This document shows positions 20,949 through 31,482 of a stretch of 64,000 bases of DNA, piece by piece (positions within the stretch are counted from its first letter, which is position 1; the number at the start of each line of letters is the position of its first letter). The position numbers and the translations under genes were made by a program. Origin of the DNA: Bursaphelenchus xylophilus (taxonomy: Eukaryota; Nematoda; Chromadorea; Rhabditida; Aphelenchoididae); the NCBI GenBank assembly GCA_904066235.2, contig CAJFCV020000002.1:11780001-11844000 (forward strand), written 5' to 3'. Below the pieces are notes generated by a model, which had not been told where the DNA came from, searched no databases, and saw only the letters and a program-made list of their open reading frames with translations.

Positions 20949-22582
20949 ATGATGATTTTTATTCTAGCAATTGCCTTGCTCTTGCCGACCAGTCAAGGAT
21001 ACGTCAACGACTTTTCCCTTCCCGCCAACTTCAACGACGATCCCGGCCTGGAAAGACGTCTTCTCCTGGACATCAACACTGGCGAAACTTTTGTTCTCAA
21101 CGCTAAAGAATTTCTTGGTCAATATGGGCCTGAACAAGTCTTTGATCCAGCAAAATCCAAGAGCTTCACCAACCTGACGGAACCGTTTCGCCAAGCGTAT
21201 TCCCCCTTGCTCAACTCGAACATCTCAGTTGTTGGTGGGTATGTTGGAAGGGACAAGTTCCAGCTATTTCTTCGGCAGCTGGACGAAAAACTTGCCGTAG
21301 TTACGACGTTCACTGGTGCAGCGCCTACGGAAAGTTTTACAAGTCCGCCGTACGCTGGAAGAGTGGGGTTCTCGAAGGCGAAGGATCCAAAAACAAATAT
21401 TCGAGATGCACTGTTGGCCAACCTTACCGCAAGATTACTCTGTCTGCATGTTGGTGTCAACGCGGATGAAAGGTAAGTTCACAGCGGAGTTGGACGATTT
21501 GGGAAAAAGACGATTGGGGAAATCAAAAAGTATTATTTTTCTTCGATGCAAATGTCGAAATTAGGATAACCGAGCGTGCTGATTTCGAAAACGGCATTCA
21601 TTTTTTTGATTGTTACTTTTTTCCTTAAGTAGTACTGTAAAGTAGTACTTTTTTTAATTTTTTTCACAAATACTCGATTTAGGGGTTTTCGATGGTGCTG
21701 ATTTCGAAAATCGTGTTAACTTTTCCTCTAGTACTATATAGTACTATCCCATACTATGTAGTACGAGTTGAAAATATGGCTTTTGACGTTAATGGTGTTG
21801 TTTTGATGCTTAGCACTCTTCAAAAACACGTTTTAAAGACTTGGTGATATTTAATACTTCCTGATACTGTATAGTACGAGGTTGAAATTTGGTTGTTCTG
21901 GTGCCTAATACTGCTATTTGTTAGAGAAGGGAGGTATTTTGCAACAATTTGGTTCCTTCCTGGATGCAAAATGGGACGTTTTTTGCCACTGGATCAGGTC
22001 CCTCACTGTAAAACACTTTTCAGCATAAAAACGACTCTGATTTCCATTGGCAGCCACTCGTATAACGAGAAAAACTTCCGAACAAAGATCAACGCTTCGA
22101 CCAGCGTGTATTGGAGATTTGATGTGCCCGCAGTCCTCTTCGACGGCAATAAATATAGCGCTGACTTTGATGCCATTCTCACCACAACGAAAGATGTGAT
22201 CGTCGTCCAGAACACGCTTTATTCTCGACTCCTCCGCAAACTTGGCGCCAAGCTTGATCCAAAACGCAAGCAATACGTCGTGGAATGCGGACAGAATTAC
22301 GACATCAAGCTGTTAATTGGAGGAGCCGAGATTCCCATTCAATTCGGCGCTTATACCGAGAGGACTCAGGGGAATGAGTGCCGTCTGAAGGTCGAAGGCA
22401 GCTTACGCAACCAGCTGATTCTGGGAGCGCCCTTCTTTACAAACAACGGGATTTGTTTGGACTACGATAATAACTCAATTGATTTCTATGACTCGACCTT
22501 GCACGATGAGCTTGAGTTGGTCAGCGGAATCAGCGAAAATAATGGGACGTTCAAGTCGGTTGTGGTTGAAAACCTGAAGTGA
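20949..22582 (+). CDS. Inactive pepsin-like protein J
   Basis: Exons 20949-21472 and 22024-22582 join in phase 2 to about 360 residues. The signal peptide is MMIFILAIALLLPTSQG. The first active-site loop reads L-L-L-D-I-N-T-G and the signature AGRVGFSK. The second loop reads A-I-L-T-T-T-K-D-V-I. Cysteines: LLCLHV, VVECGQN, NECRLKV and NNGICLDYD. It shares the N-lobe end (KDPKT) and GAPFFTNNGIC with gene I, so I and J are close relatives. The 551-bp intron contains family III sequence and half a MITE-2 that ends 15 bp before the splice acceptor. Confidence 0.9.
21488..21890. mobile_element. Family III sequence in intron of gene J
   Basis: It contains 'cgattggggaaatcaaaaag', 'cttcgatgcaaatgtcg', 'gtgctgatttcgaaaa' twice and 'tagtactgtaaagtagtac'. 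These are all shared with the elements at 39667, 40857 and 42290. Confidence 0.75.
21921..22008. mobile_element. MITE-2 right arm in intron of gene J
   Basis: It runs from 'agaagggaggtattttgc' to 'ggatcaggtccctcactg'. The left arm is absent. Exon 2's acceptor follows at once. Confidence 0.75.
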
Positions 22583-22698
22583 AGCAGCCTATATAATGTC
22601 AGCTAGCCGCTTTGCGAGCAATTGTCAACGATATATGGCCTATAACTTTGCTCAATAAAGGAAATATCACTTGTATAAAGTATTTAATCTTGCATCAT

Positions 22699-23206
22699 AC
22701 AGGGTGGTTCAGACGAAGCTTCCACCTTTATTTCAAGTATTTCTCCGCCAATAGTGCACCAATTTCTATAAAATTTATATCAAATTGAAGCTGAGGTGCC
22801 CCATTTTGTGTCCACCAAGTATGACAGGCCGAAGTTCACGGAGCCTCCCGTAGTGACCTTTGACATTTTCATCCCAAATTTTTAGAGCCCGAAATCGGTG
22901 AAATTTACAACAAGGACGAGCGGCGGCCAAAAACATTTGCCATTGTTTGTTGCACTGGTATATATGTAGTTTGGAGGGTTGGAAAGAGAGGGAGGTCTAA
23001 GCGGCTAACGAGGGAGGTCAGTTTTTTCGCAGATCGATCCTTTTGACCTAGCGGGCGTGGAAGGCCTCAGGCAGTAAGAAGTAACGAGTGTTAGAGAGCT
23101 ATTACACAGGAGGGCTCCAATTGGCCCCAGCCCTCACCAGAGCAGCGGATATGACGCACCGCACAGATGCAAACTGCTCAAAAAGTTTCGAGTAGCCCGC
23201 CCTGTA
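22699..23206. mobile_element. Element with TACAGGG ends
   Basis: The left end is TACAGGGTGGTT and the right end, read in reverse, TACAGGGCGGGCT, with TA at both sides. The interior has no open frame of note. The ends fit a Tc1/mariner-type non-autonomous element. Confidence 0.5.
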
Positions 23207-23245
23207 TAACAAACACAAAAAACGAGCTTAAGATTGGTGCAGAGT

Positions 23246-23441
23246 ACTAGTCCGTCCGGAAAGTCGCCGGACGGAAATCGGCGACATGCACTCTGCGAAA
23301 CCGAAAGTTCACTTTGCACTGTGCAATTTTTGGCTTTTTGCACTGTGCAATAAGCTTTTTCGAGCTGTCGCTCGCACCCTGAGTTTTTTCTCACAGTGCA
23401 TGTCGCCGATTTCCGTCCGGCGACTTTCCGGAAGGACTAGT
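23246..23441. mobile_element. TIR element (196 bp, arms about 47 bp)
   Basis: The arms read ACTAGTCCGTCCGGAAAGTC at the left and its near-exact reverse complement at the right, continuing through 'cggcgacatgcact'. The centre carries two 'gcactgtgcaa' motifs. No other copy is in the window. Confidence 0.8.
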
Positions 23442-23503
23442 AAAAAAAAAACTCTTCTTGATGACTATAGCAAAATTTATTTTCGAATATCAAACACACA
23501 AGT

Positions 23504-25761
23504 CTAGTAAAATTTCGGTCTTTCCTCTCGTTTTCCGCCCACATACGAGTAGACCACGTATTCTTCGTCGCCGACTTGATAGGACTGCGCGCGGCTTCGG
23601 TTGGCCGGCACTCTTTCCAGCTCTTTTCGACAGGACCGAGGCTCGGCTTCGCGATTGTAGCGGGAGTCGGAGAACTGTCTTCTCGATGAAAATGGCGCGA
23701 TTGACGGTTGCGTTGAAGGGTTCGTGGGTCGGCGAGTTTGGCGGCTCAATGATGGATTCGTGGACGAGTTCAGCGACGAGTTCACAAATCGGTTATTTGC
23801 TGGGAATGGGGCGAATGCAATTGGAGATGCTCGTCTCGAGTTACCATAGCCCGAAGGGAACTCGTCAAGGGTGGAATGAGGGCGACGGATCCGAGGCTTC
23901 GGAAATGGATTCATAGATGGAGATGGTGCTAAAAAAGTGTTTTTAACGTCATGAAAATGCTTCAGAATAATGCAAAATGCAAAAAATGGACAAAAATTAT
24001 CTTCCAGCGGACTCAAAAAAAAATTTTTTTGACGAGCTGCGCCCTAGGATTGACTAAATTTTTGGAAACTAAATTTAAAAAGATAGAAATTCCCCTTTTA
24101 TAAAAGAAAACGAAATGTAAAAAATCGGTAAAGAAATTCGGCTCATTTCAAAGATATTTTTCCCGAGCTGCGCCCTTGCTCTGACTAAAATTTTGTTTTT
24201 TTTGGCGAAAAATCCAAAAAATATACCTTGAAATCTTCCCGGACTTGGAAGAAACTCCGTTGATTCACATAGTTGTGGCCTTTCAAATCCATCCGGATAC
24301 CCGCTTAACCCTCCAAAATTGGGCTCCGAATTGAACGAATTCGGCCGACACGCCGTTCTGGCCGGCCGATTACTTTTCATATATTCGTTGAGTCGCTCAA
24401 TCACCGCCAATAAATTACCTGAAAATTAGAGATGGCGGCAAAAAACATCCCACTTACGACCATTCGGATGCAGATGGCGAAGCTGACCCAGAGCCCGCAC
24501 TTGATATTCGATCTTCATTTGCATGCCTTTGGCGGCCTCATAGTCCTCGTCCTCCGGCATGGCGACAATTGTGCGCTGAAATTTCGGCAATTTTTGTTGT
24601 GATGGTTATATTTCAATATGAAAAATGGGTAAATTCCAGTGAGAGGAAGACTTGACTCAAAATTACAAAAATGTGTCAAGTCTTTCTCTGCCGAGAAAAT
24701 GGACTGAAAACCTTGAAAATTGAAATTTTTTAAGGCTTGAAATTTGTGAATAGAAAAAAAATTATCAACCGGTCGATCTTTATAAAAAAAATAATATGAT
24801 TTTGGTCAAAGTTTTCAAAAAAATCAACTCACACTAAACCGAACTCCAGCCCTTCCCTCCGGGCCGTCCGCCGGGAACAGCACCTCATTCCCCACGAAAC
24901 AAGGGACCAGCACCCTCTTCTGCACAATCCGCTGATAGATCTGATTCTCCTCAAAGACTCTCCGCAACGACGAACACGCCACAATGCATCCTCCAAACCG
25001 CCTCGCATTCGCCGCCAACACACGGCTCAGCTCATTGTATTTCTCCTGGCCCTGGCCTTGAGTGAACTGCACCAATCCGATTCGTATCAGGTCGTTGAGG
25101 AGTTGAAAGTCGTCCGTCTTGTCCGCATAGCGTCGAAAGCAGTTCGGGAAAAAGACTTTCACATCGTGGCCGCGCAGAATGAAGTACCATAGGGTGATGA
25201 CGCAGCCGCGTACGCTGAGAACTCCCTTTTTTCCGGCCGCTTCGCCATAGCTACAAATAAAAAAATTGAAAAATTTTAAAAATATTTAAAAAAAATGAAT
25301 TAAGAATCAAAATTTCAAATTTTTATAAAAAAATTGAAAATCGAAATTTCTAAAAAAAAATTTCATTTTTTTCAATTTTTAATCAAAAATCGGTCGTTTT
25401 CAAAAATTCAAAAAAAATTCAAGCTTTGGCCAAAAAAGTCCTCCTAGTGTCTTAAACTCAAAAAAATCAACTTACGAATATCCCACCTCAACACCATTGA
25501 TGTAGATCGGTCTCAGCATCAAATCACGACTTCTCTCCTTCGGATATTCGGACTCATCGCCGATCACCGACGGGTTTCGGGGAAACGCTCGTTCCAACTT
25601 CTTGTGGAGTGGAACCCCATCGTCCGGCCCGCTTGTACGACTATTGGCCAGTTCATTTTCATTCGCAATAGCTCTTAGCTCCTCAAGGAAGTCCATCGGA
25701 AGCACACCGAAAATAGGGAGCAGGTTCTTGGATGGGGACGTATAATATATTATTGGCGGAC
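23504..25761 (-). CDS. Regnase-like NYN-domain protein, catalytic residues mostly lost (5' end not found)
   Basis: Exons 25761-25476, 25250-24833, 24575-24458, 24418-24227 and 23928-23504 keep frame over about 478 residues. The first exon must be upstream, as no ATG-bearing start is convincing. Exons 1-2 match the Zc3h12/Regnase NYN ribonuclease fold: RPIYINGVEVGYSYG, then RGCVITLWYFILRGHDVKVF, and FVGNEVLFPADGPEGR near the end. In active Regnase the first block is IDGSNVA with an essential Asp; here it is I-N-G-V-E-V. The later acidic blocks (DDRF, SND) read Y-N-E-L and ACSSL, while one T-D-D remains. I see no CCCH zinc finger. The C-terminal 200 residues are Ser/Arg/Pro-rich and probably disordered. 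A regulatory or RNA-binding role is inference. Confidence 0.75.
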
Positions 25762-25872
25762 CTGAAGGTAAAAATGCTGTGAAATAAAAAAATATCGTGG
25801 CTAGTATGATGGTGGAAGAGCTCTTCGAGTTTTAAGAATGATTTTGAATTCAAAACTTGCAATTGTTGGGTA

Positions 25873-26175
25873 GAGAAAGACTTGACCCAAAATGTCAAAA
25901 AGTAAGTCAAGTCTTTCCTTCAATCAAAAAAAAATTCTACCAGACAAAAAAAGAGGCGATATGCTTTCATAACCTCAAAAATTTCAATTTTCACCGCGGG
26001 AAAGAGTTGACTCAAAATTCCTCAAATTGTGTCAAGTCTTTCCATCGATCAAAAAAAATTTCTACCAGACCAAAAAAAGAGGCAAAATGCTTTCATGACT
26101 TCAAAAATTTCAATTTTCACCGCGAGAAAGACTTGACTCAAAATTCCCAAAATTGCGTCAAGTCTTTCCCCCGAA
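25873..26175. repeat. Three tandem units of about 124 bp, each with a hairpin
   Basis: Each unit begins with 'gaaagacttgac' or a close variant and, about 20 bp later, carries the reverse complement 'gtcaagtctttcc', followed by 'ttctaccagac' and 'caaaaatttcaattttcaccg'. A fourth, isolated hairpin of the same type is in the NYN gene intron at about 24643-24687. Confidence 0.8.
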
Positions 26176-26583
26176 GACTAAGATGTCGAAAATGCCAAAA
26201 AACAGTTAAAATACGAAATGCACGATTGAGATGAATATCTGGAAAACTACGTTTACCCCAGAACTCACTGTTATAAAAGTTTTTGATGGTTGTAGTTGTC
26301 AGCTTCGCGACCAACCGCACCACAGCCACCGTAATCGTCCGCACGAGGTAAGCAGAATTTTGCAAATGAATCAAAGAGTCGAAAAATTTCAACTCCCATC
26401 AAAAATTTGCATAATTTTTTCAATTCTCACGTTTTTTCAATTTTTCCAAAAATTTGCATAATTCGGTCATTCAAGGCAAAAACGGGGGATAATTCGGTCG
26501 ATCTGCTCATTCGGTTGTCTTCGTCGGTCCAGTTAGGTCGGCTGCTCCTCCTTCTTCCACTGACTTTCGCTGATTTCTCAAGC
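26176..26583. other. Upstream region of small membrane-protein gene
   Basis: AT-rich with no supported gene. It may include the missing first exon of the NYN gene on the minus strand. Confidence 0.35.
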
Positions 26584-27133
26584 ATGCAGGTAAGTCTGGG
26601 GATTTGACTTGGTTTGTTAGGGGTTTTGGGAAATATCTGCTTTGTCTAGAGATTTTTTTGGGACTTTTGGTGGTTTCTTATTTTTGAATAGTCCGGGTTT
26701 TATTTTTGAAGAAGATCTATGTCTATTTTTTGGAAGGTTTTAGTCATTTTTTTAAGTTACAATTTTCCTGAAGAGAAAATCTGGGTAAATGAAGTATTTT
26801 TAGACTATTCCTGGGCATTTTAATGGTAAAAGCAGGTTATAGCGCCCTTGGAGATACTGTATTTATCATTAAAAAGCTGTTTTTTGGATTTCGTAGGGGA
26901 CAGAAAGTCATCTTTTTTTTATGTTTCCCTCTTTTCCTCCATTTTTTCTCAATTTTCTTTCTAATTTTAAATTTTTTCAGTCCGAACTCGTTTTCACCGC
27001 CCTCACCTACACCGCGATGTCCCTGGCCACCCTGGGCTACGTCGCATTGGGCTGTGGAGGCAAGAAGAAGGCCGACGCCCCTGGTCCCTCCGCTGCTGCT
27101 CCTGCGCCAGCGGAAGGCGATGCTCCCGCTTAA
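26584..27133 (+). CDS. Small one-pass membrane protein (52 residues)
   Basis: Exon 1 is just ATG CAG (26584-26589) before GTAAGT, and exon 2 is 26981-27133 after TTTTTTCAG. The frame is continuous. The protein has a hydrophobic segment (LVFTALTYTAMSLATLGYVA), then C-G-G-K-K-K, then an Ala/Pro/Gly-rich tail. Codon use in exon 2 is GC-rich compared with the flanks, as expected for a well-expressed gene. I do not recognise the family. A short membrane-anchored protein with a cytosolic basic stop-transfer is the most that can be said. An AATAAA follows about 15 bp after the stop. Confidence 0.7.
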
Positions 27134-28100
27134 ACTTACTTTTGCTACGAATAAATTGTGATGAATTGAATTTTTTGGGATGTTGATTTGTATTTTTGGG
27201 GATTTTGAGTAAATTGGAGACAAAAAAACCCGGAAATGGTATTAGTGTTTGATTATGGTGGAAATGCGTGTTTTAGGTCAGGACCAAGCTATGAAGCTTT
27301 GATTTTCACCATTTATTTTTCAAAACACAATGAAGGCACAGTTTTGTAAGGATCCTCTTTAGAGGTTCCCATTTTCATATTATAGTATCGATAGGTAGTT
27401 GCTAATAATCCATTGTTGTGACTGGGGTTAAAATGATACTGGAAGCCGGTCAAACGACCGTCGTAGACATTTCCGTAGGCCTGAAAACATGGTTTAAAAT
27501 ATTTTTTGGATTACCAAGGCTTTATGTTTTTTTCTTTTTTTATCTACTTTATTTTTTTCCAGTATTACCTTAGGGCATTTTTTAAGTATGGCATTTTTAT
27601 CACTAAATCGGAACATTTTTGATTTTTCGTTTCTTTTTTTGAATGAAAATAGTAATGTTTGCAAATTGCCTTAGGGCGTTTTGCTGATTGGAACTTATAT
27701 CTCATCCAACAGCGCCCCTGTAACTTAAAAATTTCATTTTTGCGACCCCCCAAGTCTATGAAGCAACCTTACTTGTACCAAAAAAGGGGTCCGGTTTGCA
27801 TAGCTGAATTTGTGACCAGACCCTTCGAAAACGTAGACGGCTTGTTCATTATGGAATTGACGAATCTCACTGTGACGATCGACCATATCAACCAGACTGA
27901 GCTCTTCCAAAAACTCATCATATCCAATGAGCTCTCTGTTGCATTCCTAAAAAAATTTGGCAGCCTTTTCAGTGGGGACCTGATCCGGTGGCAAAAAAAG
28001 TATCATTTTCCATCAAGGAAAGAAGCAAAATGTCGCATAATTCTTCCCTCTTTTGTGAGAGAAGGGGCGCGCCCTTCAAGACGGATTTTTTTTTAATTAA

Positions 28101-30552
28101 GAGCGAAGGAATAAGAATTTTTTCTCGAGCTCGAGAATGTTTGCTGGATTCGCTACCAATTTCAAAAAGTAGCGGAAACCTCAAATCGCAACCTCCAAAA
28201 AAGGCGTCGGAAGCAAATCGGCCATTTTGCGACGGCGCAAAATTGGGAGGTAGCAAATCGGCCATTTTGCGACGGCGCAAAATTGGGAGGTAGCAAATCC
28301 ATGGATTTGCGACGTCCCAAAATAAGCCCCGCCCCCTCAGTTTTTCAGCCATCACGTTTGGCTTTTTGACGAAAAAACACCGTTTAGGGTGCAAAATTTA
28401 GCTTACAAATCGGACATTTACGATACTATGAAAGAAAAAAGGTCCCTCGACTCGTTAAAGCATTTATTGGAAAATAACGTACATTTTATGAAGAATATAT
28501 TTTATTTTTTCCACGATTTTGTCCAAATATGGCCGGAGAGTCAATGGATGGGGCTGAAGAACATTTGTTTTTCCACAATATTGTCCAGATATGGCCCAAG
28601 AGTCAATGACTGGGGTGGCAGAACATGGTCGAATATGGATCTTCCTGGAAATCAAAAGCAATATAACATTTCCTTCTCATTTTTAGAAAAAAAGACCTTC
28701 ATACTTACCTCATAGTGCATGTGTCTAATCCTAGCATCGAAATGGGCATAGTCTTGGGCAAAAATACGGCCGATGGGAGTGAAATTGATTCCAGGTAACA
28801 ATTTCAATCTCTAAATTACCTAAAAACAAAGTAATAATACTTAAATCAAACCTTACTTCCTTTGGCAACTACCACACGGCTTTTCCTTTGTCCGATTTCG
28901 ATGTTTCTGCCTCCTGAAAAAGATTTATTAGACTCTTGCGATGAATAATGTAGAAAAAATTAGAAATCTCGTCCAAAATCAAAAAATAATAAAAAAAACA
29001 CCTTACCATGGAGTCAAAAAGCCTTGTTCCCCGCCAATTTCGTCCCCGATGGGTATGGCGATCACCTTGAGTCGGGTTATCTTCTAATTCAGCTTCTCTG
29101 CATCTATTTGGCCAATTCAACAAAAGGAAAAAGAATTATGTTTTTCGCGGCCCGTGAAAACGAAATGCCACGCAGTCCGAGAACGTTTTTTAGGTCCAAT
29201 TTTCGTGGGATTTCTGTTCATTCGATCCGAATTGAAGGCAACCGAGGGCCGAATTCCGGGTTGGACAATTACGTAAGCTTTATTCTTGGTATGTTGTTGT
29301 TTTAGTTGAATAACAAGGATTTCCTCGGTCTTATCAAAAGAGTCTGCCGTCTTTTGGACAGTCGAACCTTTTGAAAAGCTGTTGAGGCCGATTGCAAGGC
29401 CGAATTTCAATGTTTGGACGTAGTTTATGTAAGACTTGCTCTTTTTTATTATTTTTTTAGTAATAACGACAAGGATCAGGATGTTATGGTTTTATCAGTA
29501 AGATATGGTCCGAGCGGGATGCGTCAAATTGGAGATGTGTCTTGGTCAAACTTGAAAAGAATGGAGTGCGGGAAGATCGATGCATCGACGAGTCGTTTGG
29601 AAAAGTCGTTGAAGGCAGAATTGTCTATTGCACCCGGCGCAGAAGGCCATATGTTGGAGACCACATGAGGATAGTTATCTAATATGTGCACGAATTGGTT
29701 TCTGCCAAGAATTGGGTCTACATCGTGGGTCTACAAGATAGTAAGAAACATTTTTATTTTATTTTGTTGCTTTAGGAGAAGAATGACCGGCCCCATCAAA
29801 CGCCGCGGCTACGTCTGTCTTAGCCGTTCAACCCCGCACAGCAGGTCCCAGGAACTCCCCAGCAGATCCAGGACCTCCCCGGCAGTTCCAGGGCCATGTC
29901 TCCACACAGACTTGCAGTATTGTCCATAACACCGTGATTTCAATGCCGTATTCTCTGTTGTTTCATCCCTGGCCATATCATATTTAATAGAGATGTTGTT
30001 AGTCTTTCTATTGGCCTTATGTTAAGCTTTATTATTGTTTAACTGTGTGTTCCCAAGAGGCATTTTTATTTATTTAGTTGTGAATTGGTAGCAAGAATTA
30101 TTTTATACCGATTTAAATGTAAAATATCTCTATTTCCTCTCTTACGCCTTGTTATTTTTTGGATTATTTGTTTTAATAAATTGTTATTGTCAAGAAAAAT
30201 GTATGGGAGTTGTGAATAGTGCTTTATACACTCGAAATATATTCAAAACGGCAAACCGGAGCGCTAGAAAAAAAAATTTCCGCCGGAGTGGGCGGAGTCA
30301 ATTTGGGAGGTCGCAAATCCACGGATTTGCTACCTCCCAATTCCGTGCCGTCGCAAAAACGCCGTTTTGCTACCTTCTCTCTCGCGGAGGAAGCGAAAAC
30401 GCCGATTCGCGACAGATTTTTTCGGAGGTCGCGAAAAGAAGGATTCGCTACCGAGACCACGTCGCAAATAGATCATTTCGCTACTTTTTGAAATTGGTAG
30501 CGAATCCAGCAAACATTCTCGAGCTCGAGAAAAAATTCTTATTCCTTCGCTC
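28101..30552. mobile_element. TTAA-flanked element with 74-bp terminal inverted repeats
   Basis: TTAA occurs at 28097-28100 and 30553-30556. Between them the two ends are exact or near-exact inverted repeats of about 74 bp, beginning GAGCGAAGGAATAAG and containing the palindrome CTCGAGCTCGAG. Subterminal zones are rich in 'ttgcgac'/'gtcgcaaa', including two perfect adjacent 40-bp copies at about 28207-28286. A TTAA target is typical of piggyBac-type elements, but the ends do not start with CCC and no transposase is seen. The 1.9-kb interior has minus-strand coding-like frames with stops. Confidence 0.6.
29010..29738 (-). pseudogene. Coding-like minus-strand frame with in-frame stops
   Basis: After a good acceptor (ATCTTGTAG, about 29739) one frame runs through protein-like sequence. 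It starts with THDVDPILGRNQF, includes KRLVDASIFPHSILFKF and continues past KFGLAIGLNSFSKGS. It has TGA codons near 29526, 29475 and 29115 and a TAG near 29080. The plus strand of the same stretch has three consensus GT..AG segments of 32-35 bp but no open frame across them. I do not recognise the protein. Confidence 0.35.
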
Positions 30553-30643
30553 TTAATTGCAGAGGGAGGCATTTTGCGCCACATTTTTTGATACTTCCCG
30601 GATGTAAAATGATACTTTTTTGCCACTGGATCAGCCCGCCACT

Positions 30644-30804
30644 GTATATTGTCTGTTGAGAAAATAATGAGCGCAGTCTCGCATCGCCGATCGTGTTGCT
30701 CGATTGAAAAGCAAATTGATTTTTCCGCGACACAATTCATTTTCTCGGCGGCGATGCGATTTTCGATGCGACAGAGTACTCATTATTTCCCCGACAGGCT
30801 GATA
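30644..30804. mobile_element. MITE-1 copy
   Basis: The ends are TTGTCTGTTGAGAAAAT and ATTTCCCCGACAGGCTGATA. It directly abuts the right end of the split MITE-2. Confidence 0.7.
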
Positions 30805-30816
30805 TATTATAGTATA

Positions 30817-31063
30817 CAGTGTCGGATCTTATCCAGTGGCAAAAAAGGTACCATTAGGCATACGGAAAGTATCAAAAATGTGGCAAAATGCTTCCTCTCC
30901 GATTATAAAGCTCCGTTTTGAAGGGCGCGCTCACAAAAAGAGCGGGCGCGATTTTGAAATCAGAGTTTTTTCACTTGGAGAGGGAGGTATTCTGCTACAT
31001 TTTTTGATGCTTCCCGAATGCAAAATGATACGTTTTTTTGCCACTGGATCAGGTCCGCCACTG
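30817..31063. mobile_element. MITE-2 copy with TA target
   Basis: It starts CAGTGTCGGATCTTATCC and ends GGATCAGGTCCGCCACTG, flanked by TA at 30815-30816 and 31064-31065. It lies just 3' (minus strand) of the exon ending at 31081. Confidence 0.8.
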
Positions 31064-31247
31064 TAAACTTTGATACTTACAATAACTTCCCCATGGCCAT
31101 CAAGCTTTGCGAAATACGCCGAGTTATTGAAGACCAAAGCAATCGTATCCCTGTCCAACTTCACATGTAATTTCTTAGTTTTGGCGTTTTGATACCAGAA
31201 AGAGGAGGATGTTTCGACTGTCTGCAAAGAATGGGTTAATTTCTCTA

Positions 31248-31482
31248 CAGTGGGGGACCTGATCCAGTGGCAAAAAACGTACCATTTTGCATCCAGGAAG
31301 GATAAAAAACGTGGCAAAATACCTCCCTCTCCAAGTAAAAAAACTACGATTTTAAAAGCGCACCCACTCTTTTGTGAAGGAAAAGTTTTTTTCACTTGGA
31401 GAGGGAAGCATTTTTCCACGCTTTTGATACTTCCCGTATGCATAATGGTACGTTTTTTGCTACTGGATCAAGGTCCCCACTG
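31248..31482. mobile_element. MITE-2 copy inside a coding exon, TA target
   Basis: TA at 31246-31247 and 31483-31484 flanks CAGTGGGGGACCTGATCC and its inverse. Element plus one TA is 237 bp, a multiple of three. The minus-strand frame is open through it except one TGA. Confidence 0.8.

Larger units (their letters stand above)
27970..30641. mobile_element. MITE-2 copy split by a large insertion
   Basis: The left half is 27970-28096 (cagtggggacctgatcc to cttcaagacggattt) and the right half about 30557-30641 (agagggaggcattttgcg to ggatcagcccgccactg). The two halves together restore a normal MITE-2. The break is filled by the TTAA-flanked element. Confidence 0.65.

Noticed and set aside
1054..22582. 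Active aspartic proteases
   Set aside because: No copy has DTG or DSG at either site, and all lack the C-lobe catalytic Asp, so proteolysis by the pepsin mechanism is not expected.
29010..29640. Recoding of in-frame TGA (selenocysteine) in the minus-strand frame
   Set aside because: A TAG is also in frame and no SECIS-like hairpin was evident. Decay or an unrecognised intron is simpler.
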